From NCBI RefSeq assembly GCF_030403505.1, contig NZ_JAUEMJ010000001.1, positions 888,596 to 952,595 on the forward strand: a stretch of 64,000 nucleotides of DNA, written 5' to 3'. Positions 1-6,971 of this stretch are shown here, piece after piece. A program made the position numbers and the translations under genes. The stretch comes from Glycomyces tritici (GTDB taxonomy: Bacteria > Actinomycetota > Actinomycetes > Mycobacteriales > Micromonosporaceae). The first letter of the stretch is position 1, and each line of letters begins with the position of its first letter. Below the pieces are notes generated by a model, which ran no database searches, was not told the origin of the DNA, and was given only the letters and a program-made list of their open reading frames with translations.

Positions 1-376
1 CGAGGCCCAGCGTCAGGTACCGGGTGTACTGGGTGATCTTGACCTGGCCGGGCTGGCCCTCCTTGCGGAGCTGCTCAAGCCTGGGGATCACCACGGTCAG
101 CAGCTGCATGATGATCGACGCGGTGATGTACGGCATGACGCCGAGCGCGAAGACCGAGAGCTGGAGGAGCGCTCCACCGGTGAACAGGTTCAGGAGCCCG
201 AAGACGCCGGCCTCGTCGGTCGGCCTCATGTTGAGGCAGGACTGCACTGCCGCGTAGTCCACACCGGGACTCGGCACCTGCGCACCCAGACGATACAGTC
301 CGATGATCATCAAGGTGAACAGGATCTTCTTGCGCAGATCGGGGGTCCGAAACGCGCTGATGAAGGCGGAGAGCAA
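1..376 (-). CDS. secY: SecY preprotein translocase channel subunit, N-terminal 125 residues (cut by window edge)
   Basis: Central channel of the SecYEG translocon in the cytoplasmic membrane. The visible part begins MLSAFISAFRTPDLRKKILF, the usual cytoplasmic lead into the first membrane helix (FTLMIIGLYRLGAQVPSPGVD), then the plug region and helix 2 (LQLSVFALGVMPYITASIIM), ending in the conserved loop that runs into PRLEQLRKEG. I place the start at a TTG (374-376) because an AGGAGG sits 7 nt upstream (384-389) and no ATG or GTG fits the frame. It lies 250 nt after rplO, an unusually wide gap that holds a strong hairpin, so secY probably has its own promoter. The C-terminal two thirds are outside the window. 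Confidence 0.95.
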   Translation of the reverse strand, partial: MLSAFISAFRTPDLRKKILFTLMIIGLYRLGAQVPSPGVDYAAVQSCLNMRPTDEAGVFGLLNLFTGGALLQLSVFALGVMPYITASIIMQLLTVVIPRLEQLRKEGQPGQVKITQYTRYLTLGL

Positions 377-415
377 TGCGGTTCCTCCTGAACAAGACCC
401 CCTGGCGGGGCCCAT

Positions 416-434
416 GGTGTTGCGGGGCAACACC
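416..434 (-). promoter_or_regulatory. Perfect hairpin in the secY 5' region
   Basis: GGTGTTGC and GCAACACC form a perfect 8-bp stem with a 3-nt loop about 40 nt upstream of the secY start. It has no U-tract, so a 5'-UTR structure is likelier than a terminator. Function unknown. Confidence 0.35.
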
Positions 435-558
435 TTTCGTTACCAGTGGGCGTGTGTAGTTCGTAGCGAGAGCGTCACACGCCCGAGGCAGACGGTGGTC
501 CTCGCCATGGGAGCCTAGCAGGCGCATTCGGACGCAGAGTATTCGGCATTCATCACGA

Positions 559-592
559 CGAAACGGGCCGGAGTTTCCTCCGACCCGTTTCG
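559..592 (-). terminator. Strong hairpin between rplO and secY
   Basis: Arms CGAAACGGG and CCCGTTTCG extend through one mismatch into CGGAG/CTCCG, a stem of about 14 bp with a 4-nt loop, 35 nt after the rplO stop. No long U-run follows, as is common for high-GC actinobacterial terminators. It probably limits read-through from rplO into secY. Confidence 0.6.
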
Positions 593-626
593 CAGATCTC
601 TTGTTCTAACAGGGAAGACCTGGCGG

Positions 627-1100
627 TTACTCGCCCAGGGCCTCGCCGGTCTTCTTGTCCACCACGGTGGCCGTGCCACCGGCGGCGGTGATCTTGGTGA
701 AGGCGGAGGAGGAGAAGGCGTGGGCCTTCACGTCCAGCTTGACGCCTTCGAGCTCGCCGGAGCCGAGGACCTTGATGAGCTCCTTCTTGTTGAGGACGCC
801 CACCTCGATCAGCTGCTCGGGGCCGACCTGGCCGCCCTCGGGGAAGAGCTCCGCGAGGCGGTCGAGGTTGACCACGGTGTAGACGAGCTTGTTGTGCGGC
901 TTGAAGCCCTTGAGCTTCGGCAGGCGGATCTGGAGCGGCTGCTGGCCACCCTCGAATCCGGCCGGCACGGTCTTGCGGGCCTTGGTGCCCTTGGTGCCGC
1001 GGCCGGCGGTCTTGCCCTTCGAGCCCTCACCGCGACCCACGCGGGTCTTGGCCTTCTTGGCGCCGGGGGCCGGCTGCAGGTCATGAATGCGAATAGCCAT
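627..1100 (-). CDS. rplO: 50S ribosomal protein L15
   Basis: 157-residue L15, a late-assembling large-subunit protein that threads a basic N-terminal extension into 23S rRNA. The N-terminus [16 protein letters not shown] is followed by the Gly/Lys/Arg-rich segment [17 protein letters not shown] (about residues 23-39). The globular part ends with the [13 protein letters not shown] segment typical of L15. Length matches the bacterial norm (144-160). It follows rpmD with 2 nt between them, so the two are translationally coupled, as in a standard spc operon. The start ATG fits the conserved N-terminus. Confidence 0.97.
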   Translation of the reverse strand: MAIRIHDLQPAPGAKKAKTRVGRGEGSKGKTAGRGTKGTKARKTVPAGFEGGQQPLQIRLPKLKGFKPHNKLVYTVVNLDRLAELFPEGGQVGPEQLIEVGVLNKKELIKVLGSGELEGVKLDVKAHAFSSSAFTKITAAGGTATVVDKKTGEALGE

Positions 1101-1102
1101 GA

Positions 1103-1285
1103 CTACTCAACCTCCTCGACGTCGACCAGGTGGCGGACACGGTGGACCATGCCGCGGTACTGCGGGAGGTCCTCTTTGAAGACGGTCTGGCCGATCTTGC
1201 GAAGGCCGAGCGTCTGGATGGTCGCACGGGCCTTCGGCTTCTCGCCGATGACCGACTTGTGCTGGGTGATCTTCAAACGTGCCAT
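1103..1285 (-). CDS. rpmD: 50S ribosomal protein L30
   Basis: 60-residue L30, within the usual bacterial length, with the typical [11 protein letters not shown] start, the IGEKPKAR segment, the [11 protein letters not shown] segment and a [11 protein letters not shown] end. It binds domain II of 23S rRNA on the large subunit. It sits between rpsE (10 nt upstream) and rplO (2 nt downstream), the canonical order. The start was chosen at the ATG of the conserved MARLK sequence; longer readings upstream overlap rpsE in another frame. Confidence 0.97.
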   Translation of the reverse strand: MARLKITQHKSVIGEKPKARATIQTLGLRKIGQTVFKEDLPQYRGMVHRVRHLVDVEEVE

Positions 1286-1295
1286 GTCGATACCC

Positions 1296-1958
1296 CTACG
1301 CCTTCGCGGCCGCGGCGGCCTCGGCGCGGGCGCGCAGCAGACCCTGGGGAGCGATGTCCTCCAGCGCCATGCCGCGGCGGGCCGCGACGGCCTCCGGGGA
1401 CTCGAGGGCCTTGAGCGCGGCAACCGTCGCGTGGACGATGTTGATCGCGTTCGAGGAGCCCAGGGACTTCGACAGGATGTCGTGAATGCCGGCGCATTCG
1501 AGCACGGCGCGCACGGGACCACCCGCGATGACACCGGTACCCGAGGAGGCGGGCTTCAGGAGCACCTTGCCGGCCGCGTCTTCACCGAAGACCTCGTGCG
1601 GGATGGTGCCGCCGATGCGGGGGACCGTGAAGAAGTTCTTCTTGGCCTCCTCGACGCCCTTGGCGATGGCCGCGGGAACTTCCTTGGCCTTGCCGTAGCC
1701 GACACCGACGTTGCCGTTGCCGTCGCCGACCACCACGAGGGCGGTGAAGGCGAAGCGACGGCCGCCCTTGACGACCTTGGCGACGCGGTTGATGGTGACT
1801 ACGCGCTCGACGTGCGGGGACTTCTCGGCGCGGTCGCGACCGCGACCGCCGTCACGGCCACCGCGTCCGCCTCCGGCGCCACGACCGCCACCGCCGCGGC
1901 GGTCGCCGCCGGCGGCGGCGCCGTCACGGCTGCCGGCCGCTTGCTGTTGATCAGCCAC
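1296..1958 (-). CDS. rpsE: 30S ribosomal protein S5 with Gly/Arg-rich N-terminal tail
   Basis: 220-residue S5, part of the mRNA entry pore and of decoding accuracy. The dsRBD-like core begins near [19 protein letters not shown] (residues 51-69), whose loop is the spectinomycin-resistance region. The S5 C-terminal domain ends in an Ala-rich tail. Residues 11-43 are almost all Gly, Arg, Asp and Ala with RGG-like repeats, longer than in most S5 proteins. I take the GTG at 1956-1958 (VADQQQ) because an AAGGA lies about 9 nt upstream; the longer open frame to 2057 is probably untranslated leader. rplR, normally the neighbour just upstream, is instead 22 kb away. Confidence 0.95.
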   Translation of the reverse strand: MADQQQAAGSRDGAAAGGDRRGGGGRGAGGGRGGRDGGRGRDRAEKSPHVERVVTINRVAKVVKGGRRFAFTALVVVGDGNGNVGVGYGKAKEVPAAIAKGVEEAKKNFFTVPRIGGTIPHEVFGEDAAGKVLLKPASSGTGVIAGGPVRAVLECAGIHDILSKSLGSSNAINIVHATVAALKALESPEAVAARRGMALEDIAPQGLLRARAEAAAAAKA

Positions 1959-2092
1959 GAGACTGATTCCTTTCGTTCGCTCAACGCCAGCCCGAAACCG
2001 GGCTGACTCGCATACTGTGCCCTTTGCGGGCCTTCGGCCCTGGGCGTCCAGATTCAAGACCTGGGGACGCTGCGCCTAGGCGCAACCTCTCG

Positions 2093-2122
2093 ATTATGCC
2101 TGGTCAGGGGTGCATCGGCGAA
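2093..2122 (-). promoter_or_regulatory. Candidate rpsE promoter resembling the rpsJ promoter
   Basis: On the minus strand CAGGCATAAT is followed after 4 nt by AGGTTGCG. The same two blocks with identical spacing occur upstream of rpsJ (32499-32504). The -10 is CATAAT (2093-2098). The -35 is weak, TTCGCC (2117-2122), with an 18-nt spacer. This would give a leader of about 130 nt before rpsE and supply transcription to the detached rpsE-rpmD-rplO segment. Confidence 0.5.
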
Positions 2123-2155
2123 CGGCGGGGTCGGGCTGAGGCCGGGGACACAGCC

Positions 2156-2195
2156 GGACCGCCGCCGGCGCTGCGCAGAACGTCGGCGGCGGTCC
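2156..2195 (-). terminator. Hairpin after the GH43 gene
   Basis: GGACCGCCGCC (2156-2166) and GGCGGCGGTCC (2185-2195) form a perfect 11-bp stem about 20 nt past the galactanase stop. It probably insulates rpsE from island transcription. Confidence 0.65.
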
Positions 2196-2213
2196 TTGAG
2201 GTGAGGACGGAAC

Positions 2214-3671
2214 CTAGAGCCCGGTCACGTCCCACTGCTGGTTGGCGGCACCGGTGCAGGCGCTCTGGACGATGGCGGCGTTGTTGGCGGTCGAGGCGGC
2301 CTGGAGGCAGAGCCCGGAGTGCTGGGCGACGATGGCGTAGTTGCCGTTCGCGGAGGCGCGCAGGGAGAAGCGCTGGTTGCCGCCGGCCCAGCAGCCCCAC
2401 TGGCCGACGGGGGCGCCGTTGGCGGTGGCCTCGTCGAGCACGTCCCAGCACTTGCCGGTGGCGGTGTTGGAGACGGCGCCGACCTTGGAGCCGGGGTAGA
2501 CCGGGTCGAAGGTGAAGGCCTGGGGCGCGCCGTTCCAGCAGTCGTACTGGATGAGCCTGGTGCCGTCGGTGCCCGAGCCGCTGGGCACGTCGATGCAGCG
2601 GCCGGAGGCGGCGTTGACGAACTTGGTGCCGTAAGGGCTGCCGTCCTCGCTGCCGACGACGCCCTGGACCGTGCCCGCGGCGGCGTCGATGTTGAGGGTC
2701 GAGTACCAGGTGAGGGTCATGCTGGTGTTGCTGGGGAAGCTGATGGGGAGCCAGACGTACTCGCTGTCCATGGGCTTGCCGCCCCATTGCGGTCCCCAGC
2801 GGTCGCCCATGTAGAGGTAGCTGGTGCCGCTGGTGCCCTGCACGGTGGTGACGAAGGTCGGCTGGGAGCCGTAGGTGGTGCCGTTCCCGGCGTTGGTCCA
2901 GCCCGACCACGTGCCCTCGGGGAAGTTCGTGGTGGTGGCGTACTTGGTCTGGTTGGCGTTCCAGCCGGTGGCGCCGGAGGTCACCAGGAAGTAGACCCCG
3001 TTGCGCTGGAACACGGCCGGGGCCTCGCGGTGGAACCCGTCGAAGACGTGGACGAGCTCGTCGATGGCGAGGTAGTCGGGGGTGAGCCGGTAGACGTTGA
3101 GGTCGTAGTTCACGTCGGCGGCGGAGATGAGGTAGCCGGTGCCGTCGGTGTCGACGAAGAGGGTCATGTCGCGGGAGTCGTAGCCGGCGGGCCGGAAGGA
3201 GCCCTGGTAGTCGTAGTCGCCGTCGACGGTGTCCGAGACGGCCACGGCCACTTCGGCATCGCCGTAGTCGACGCCGTTCTCCTTGTGGGCCCAGAGGACG
3301 TACTTGTCGGTGGCGGCGTTGTAGATGACCTTGGGCCGCTCGATGTTGGCCGGGGAGAGGTCGGGGTCGGACTCGGCGCTGAGGATGTCGTTCTCGAACG
3401 TCCAGTTCACGAGGTCGGTCGAGGAGTACATGCTGACCTGGTCGAAGAGGTAGTCGTCGCGCTGCTCGCCGACGAGGTAGTAGGTGTTGCCGACCTTGAG
3501 CATGCCGCCGCCGTGGGCGTGCATGAGGTTGCCGGAGGTGTCGGTGATGGTCTGGCCGTTGTCGAACGCCACGGGCGCGCCCGCCGCGGGGGCCGGGGCG
3601 GCGAGGCCGATGGCCGTGGTCGCGAGGGCGGTCGCGGCGGCGAGGGCGCCCAGCCGCTTGCTTGCTGACAT
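2214..3671 (-). CDS. Secreted GH43 family exo-beta-1,3-galactanase-like enzyme with CBM13 domain
   Basis: 485-residue secreted glycoside hydrolase. A Sec signal (MSASKRLGALAAATALATTA, cleavage near APAAG-AP) precedes a five-bladed GH43 module starting at MHAHGGGMLKVGNTYYLVGE. The sites NIERPKV, HREAPAVF and GSQPTF match the Glu, Glu and Gln positions known for the galactan 1,3-beta-galactosidase subfamily (GH43_24), which lacks the usual Asp base. The last 125 or so residues are a ricin-type CBM13 with repeated C-D-V and QW-type motifs (ASGRCIDV, ATGKCWDV, ANQQWDV). Start: ATG at 3669-3671 with AAGGAG 6 nt upstream; a GTG seven codons earlier is less likely. The likely substrate is the beta-1,3-galactan of plant arabinogalactan proteins, inferred from family. 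It is monocistronic, with its own promoter and terminator. Confidence 0.85.
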   Translation of the reverse strand: MSASKRLGALAAATALATTAIGLAAPAPAAGAPVAFDNGQTITDTSGNLMHAHGGGMLKVGNTYYLVGEQRDDYLFDQVSMYSSTDLVNWTFENDILSAESDPDLSPANIERPKVIYNAATDKYVLWAHKENGVDYGDAEVAVAVSDTVDGDYDYQGSFRPAGYDSRDMTLFVDTDGTGYLISAADVNYDLNVYRLTPDYLAIDELVHVFDGFHREAPAVFQRNGVYFLVTSGATGWNANQTKYATTTNFPEGTWSGWTNAGNGTTYGSQPTFVTTVQGTSGTSYLYMGDRWGPQWGGKPMDSEYVWLPISFPSNTSMTLTWYSTLNIDAAAGTVQGVVGSEDGSPYGTKFVNAASGRCIDVPSGSGTDGTRLIQYDCWNGAPQAFTFDPVYPGSKVGAVSNTATGKCWDVLDEATANGAPVGQWGCWAGGNQRFSLRASANGNYAIVAQHSGLCLQAASTANNAAIVQSACTGAANQQWDVTGL

Positions 3672-3711
3672 CGTCGTCTCCTTCACGAGCACCCCCGGGG
3701 ATGGAGGTGCG

Positions 3712-3754
3712 ATCGAATCATTTCGATATTTCCACAGATTCGCCCCCTTGTAAA
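3712..3754 (-). promoter_or_regulatory. Candidate promoter and operator of the GH43 gene
   Basis: -35 TTTACA (3749-3754), 17-nt spacer, -10 AAATAT (3726-3731) on the minus strand. An inverted repeat ATCGAA-N4-TTCGAT (3712-3727) overlaps the -10 and expected start site and could be a repressor operator. Confidence 0.45.
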
Positions 3755-4195
3755 GACCCTTTGTATAACCGGCATAAGAACAAGGAATTTCATGTTTCGC
3801 GAGAACTCGATAAAGTTACTCCGCCGTCGTCCCCCGAACGAGTGGGTATTTCTGTCGGCAATTCGACTCCTTGCACACCACATTGTCACCGCGAGTTGCC
3901 CGATTCAATCGGAAACGCACGACCTGCGGCGAATTCCTTATCGCGCAAAAAGGACATTTGACCGCGCGCGATGACTGAACGTAACAGAGACGTAAGCCTG
4001 CGGGACCCCATCACCAGGTGAATCTCCGCTAGCGTAGTGAGTGCAACCCGTTCAGTCACAGCAAGATCCGCAGGCGACGGCGCTCCCGCGGCCCCTTCCC
4101 ATAGCGATCCCCAGACCCGAATTCCATACGCACGACCTCCTCTATTGAGGACGAGTCGGTGCGTCTATCCGTCGTGCCCAATGGAGGCTTATCAA
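3755..4195. other. Divergent intergenic region, relatively AT-rich, no gene seen
   Basis: Together with 3672-3754 this is a gap of about 520 nt between the GH43 gene and the plus-strand glycan operon, visibly richer in A/T than its surroundings. I see a perfect inverted repeat CCGATT-c-AATCGG (3900-3912). A possible plus-strand promoter has TTGACC at 3958-3963 and TAACAG at 3982-3987 with an 18-nt spacer, which would leave a leader of about 200 nt. The short frames here look non-coding. Confidence 0.5.
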
Positions 4196-4696
4196 ATGCA
4201 TCGGCACCGGCCGCCGATAAAGCGGCTCGCCCGATTCTCAGTCGTCGGAGCCACCTGTTTCGCAATACAGGCGGGGATACTCCTCGCCCTCAGCGAGGCC
4301 GGCGTCCCGGACACGGCCGCCAATGCGGCCGGGTTCCTCGCCTCGGCGCAGGTCAACTTCCTGCTGAGTTCCGCCTTCACCTGGGCCGACCGCCGCCTCC
4401 CCGGACCGGGGGCGCGGCCCGTCGCGGCGCGCTGGGCCTCCTTCCAGGTCACCGTCGCGATCAGCCTGGCCTGCAACACCGGCGTGTTCGCGCTCGTCTC
4501 GCGCTTCGCGCCCTCGGTGGCGGCCGCGGCCGTGGCCGTGTGCGCCGGGGCCCTCCTCACCTACCTCGCCAGCGACCACCTCGTCTTCCGCCGCCGCAAG
4601 GCGGCTCCGACCGACCACATTGGAGACTCCCTTGACGATCATCGCCGACCAGCCGCAGCACTCCCCGGTCCGAACGGCCGCACCACCGCCGACTGA
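4196..4696 (+). CDS. GtrA-like membrane protein (putative polyprenyl-phosphate-sugar flippase)
   Basis: 166 residues with four hydrophobic segments: about FSVVGATCFAIQAGILLAL, ANAAGFLASAQVNFLLSSAF, FQVTVAISLACNTGVFALV and AAAAVAVCAGALLTYLAS. The order fits the GtrA family, including the basic N-terminal RLARFSVVG entry and the FTWAD loop after helix 2. GtrA proteins are thought to move lipid-linked sugars across the membrane for a GT-C transferase on the outside. The start is the ATG at 4196 with GGAGG 8 nt upstream; longer readings to 4037 lack a ribosome site. Its 3' end overlaps the next gene by 65 nt, implying translational coupling with the GT2::GT-C protein that probably makes and uses its substrate. 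Confidence 0.8.
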   Translation: MHRHRPPIKRLARFSVVGATCFAIQAGILLALSEAGVPDTAANAAGFLASAQVNFLLSSAFTWADRRLPGPGARPVAARWASFQVTVAISLACNTGVFALVSRFAPSVAAAAVAVCAGALLTYLASDHLVFRRRKAAPTDHIGDSLDDHRRPAAALPGPNGRTTAD

Positions 4697-6971
4697 CGGC
4701 ATCGCCGTCGTCATGCCCGCCTTCCGCGAGGAGGCGAACGTCGCCGGCACAGTGCAGGACTTCCTGTCCACTCTTGTCCGCGAAGGCATCCCGCACGCCG
4801 TCATCGTCGTCGACGACGGCAGCGACGACCGCACCGGAGCGATCATCGACCGGCTCGCCGCGGCCCACCCCGCCCGCGTCATCGCCGTCCACCACGAGCA
4901 CAACCAGGGCTACGGCGCCGCCGTGCGCACCGGACTCGAGACCGCCCTGCGCCGCACCGGGTTCCGCGAGATCCTGCTGACCGACGCCGACCGCCAGTTC
5001 CACGCCGAGGACCTGGTCCGCCTGCGCGAGTTCAAGAGGGAGGAGCGCGCCGACGCGGTCATCGGCTACCGCCGCCAGCGCGCCGACCCGTGGCGCCGCC
5101 GCCTCAACGCCAAGGTGTGGACCCTGCTGTGCAAGACGCTGCTGCAGGTCCCCGGCCGCGACGTCGACTGCGCCTACAAGCTCATCGACCGCTCGCTCCT
5201 CCAGGACCTGCGGCTCAGCGGCGAAGCCGCCGCGATCTCCCCCGAACTCCTGTGCCGCATCAGCGGCGACGGCGCCCGCATCGTCGAGCACCCCGTCGAG
5301 CACTACCCGCGCGAGCACGGCGAGCAGACCGGCGCGCGCCTCTCCGTCGTCGCCAAATCCCTCATCAGCCTCGCGGTCGTCTACGGCCACATGGTCCGCG
5401 ACGCCCGCCGCCTCGGCTGGGTCCGCCGCCTCGCCTCGCCCAAAGACCCCGGCGCGGCCCTCATCGCCCTCGCCGCCTGCGTCGCCGCGGTCGCCGCGTA
5501 CCTCTACTTCGCCGACCACGGGTACCTCCTGGCGTACAAGGACGCCAACTCGCACCTGCTCATCGCCCGGCGCGTCGTCGACAGCCCCACGGCCGGGCTC
5601 GCCCAGCTCGGCGGCGTCTGGCTGCCGCTCCCGCACCTGCTCTCCGCCCCACTCGCGACCTGGGAGGCCCTGTACCTCAACGGGTTCGCCGGGGCGTTCG
5701 TCTCCATGGCCTCCTACGTGGTCGCCGTGCGGTTCCTGTTCGCCCACGCCCGGTCGCTCTCGGGCCACTGGGCCGGCGGCCTCACCGCCGCAGGGCTCTT
5801 CGCGCTCAACCCGAACGTCCTGTACCTCCAGGCCACGGCCATGACCGAGCTGCTGCTGTTCGCATGCGCGATCGTCGCACTGCACTACCTGCACGAGTGG
5901 TGCACCGAAGGCCGCCTGCGGGACCTCTCCCTGGCCTCCGGCGCGGTCTTCGCCGCGACCCTCACCCGCTACGAGGGCTGGATCCTCTGCGCCGTCGCCG
6001 GCGCGATCGTCGCCTACGCCTCGCTGCGCCGCCACCGCCGCTACTCGCACACCGAAGGCTCGGTCGTCGTGTTCGGGTTCATCGCCGGCGCCGGGATCAT
6101 CGGCTGGCTGGCCTGGAACCTCGCGATCTTCGGCGACCCGCTGAACTGGAAGTCCGGCGAGTACGGCGACTCCTCGCTGTGGGTCTCCGAAGGCGAGGCC
6201 AACGTCGGCTCGCTGCCGACCGCCGCCGAGACGTACGGCCTCGCGTCCCTGCACAACCTCGGGATCGCGACGGTCGCCTTGGGCGTCGCCGGGCTCATCC
6301 TCTACGCGGTCCAGAAGCGGCTGCGGTCGCGGGCGCTCGTGCCCTACGCCATGCTCGTGTTCGCGCCGTTCTTCGTGTGGGCGCTCTACAGCGGCGAGCG
6401 GCCCCTCCACGTCAAGGAGGTCATGGGCGCGCTCTACAACGTGCGCTTCGGGCTCATCATGCTCATCCCCGCCGCCGTCTTCGCCGGGTTCCTCATCGGG
6501 ACGCTCGCCAAGCGCCTCCCCGGGCGGCGCCTCGCCGCCGGGACCCTCGCCGCGGCCGCCGTCGCGGGCGCCACGGTGGCCGTCGACGGCGCGGTCACCC
6601 TCGACGAGGCCGTCGAGTACCGCGCCAGCGGCTGGGAGGTCGACAACGCCGCCGTCTCCGCGTGGCTGCGCGAGCACCACGACGGCGGGACCACGCTCAT
6701 GATGTCCTTCGAGAACGAGTCGGTGACCTTCGAGTCCCAGGTCCCCACCGGGTCCCTCGTCTACGAAGGCTCCTACCGGATCTGGGAGGCGTCGCTCGCC
6801 GACCCGCACGCGGCGGGCGTCGAATGGATCTACATGCGCGCGACCCCGGGCAGCGAGGACGACGTCTGGGAGGCCCTGTGGGGCACCGAGGTCCTCGCCG
6901 ACCACTACGAACTGGTCTACGACGAAGGCGACCGCCTCGTGTACCGCGCCGAGGACGGAGGCGCCGCGTGA
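4632..6971 (+). CDS. GT2 polyprenyl-phosphate glycosyltransferase fused to a GT-C membrane glycosyltransferase
   Basis: 779 residues. Residues about 20-240 are a GT-A fold of the dolichyl-phosphate mannose synthase type: VVMPAFREEANV, VIVVDDGSDD, LTDADRQF (DXD) and a late YPREHGEQTGARLS segment. From about residue 275 comes a polytopic region of 8 or more helices with a first outer loop LAYKDANSHLLIARR, recalling the acidic loop-1 of GT-C transferases (ArnT/GT87-like), then a C-terminal soluble domain. One protein would thus charge a polyprenyl phosphate with sugar inside and transfer the sugar outside, with GtrA as flippase. Start: TTG at 4632 with GGAG 6 nt upstream; TTG at 4620 is the alternative. 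The acceptor is unknown. It overlaps the next gene by 4 nt (GTGA). Confidence 0.8.
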   Translation: MTIIADQPQHSPVRTAAPPPTDGIAVVMPAFREEANVAGTVQDFLSTLVREGIPHAVIVVDDGSDDRTGAIIDRLAAAHPARVIAVHHEHNQGYGAAVRTGLETALRRTGFREILLTDADRQFHAEDLVRLREFKREERADAVIGYRRQRADPWRRRLNAKVWTLLCKTLLQVPGRDVDCAYKLIDRSLLQDLRLSGEAAAISPELLCRISGDGARIVEHPVEHYPREHGEQTGARLSVVAKSLISLAVVYGHMVRDARRLGWVRRLASPKDPGAALIALAACVAAVAAYLYFADHGYLLAYKDANSHLLIARRVVDSPTAGLAQLGGVWLPLPHLLSAPLATWEALYLNGFAGAFVSMASYVVAVRFLFAHARSLSGHWAGGLTAAGLFALNPNVLYLQATAMTELLLFACAIVALHYLHEWCTEGRLRDLSLASGAVFAATLTRYEGWILCAVAGAIVAYASLRRHRRYSHTEGSVVVFGFIAGAGIIGWLAWNLAIFGDPLNWKSGEYGDSSLWVSEGEANVGSLPTAAETYGLASLHNLGIATVALGVAGLILYAVQKRLRSRALVPYAMLVFAPFFVWALYSGERPLHVKEVMGALYNVRFGLIMLIPAAVFAGFLIGTLAKRLPGRRLAAGTLAAAAVAGATVAVDGAVTLDEAVEYRASGWEVDNAAVSAWLREHHDGGTTLMMSFENESVTFESQVPTGSLVYEGSYRIWEASLADPHAAGVEWIYMRATPGSEDDVWEALWGTEVLADHYELVYDEGDRLVYRAEDGGAA

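Noticed and set aside
1959..2057. In-frame N-terminal extension of S5 to 2057
   Set aside because: It would translate the predicted leader, has no ribosome site and does not resemble S5; the GTG at 1958 fits.
4557..6905. 782-codon open frame on the minus strand opposite the GT2::GT-C gene
   Set aside because: It is an antisense shadow of a recognisable plus-strand protein with conserved motifs; its own translation is low-complexity and matches no family.
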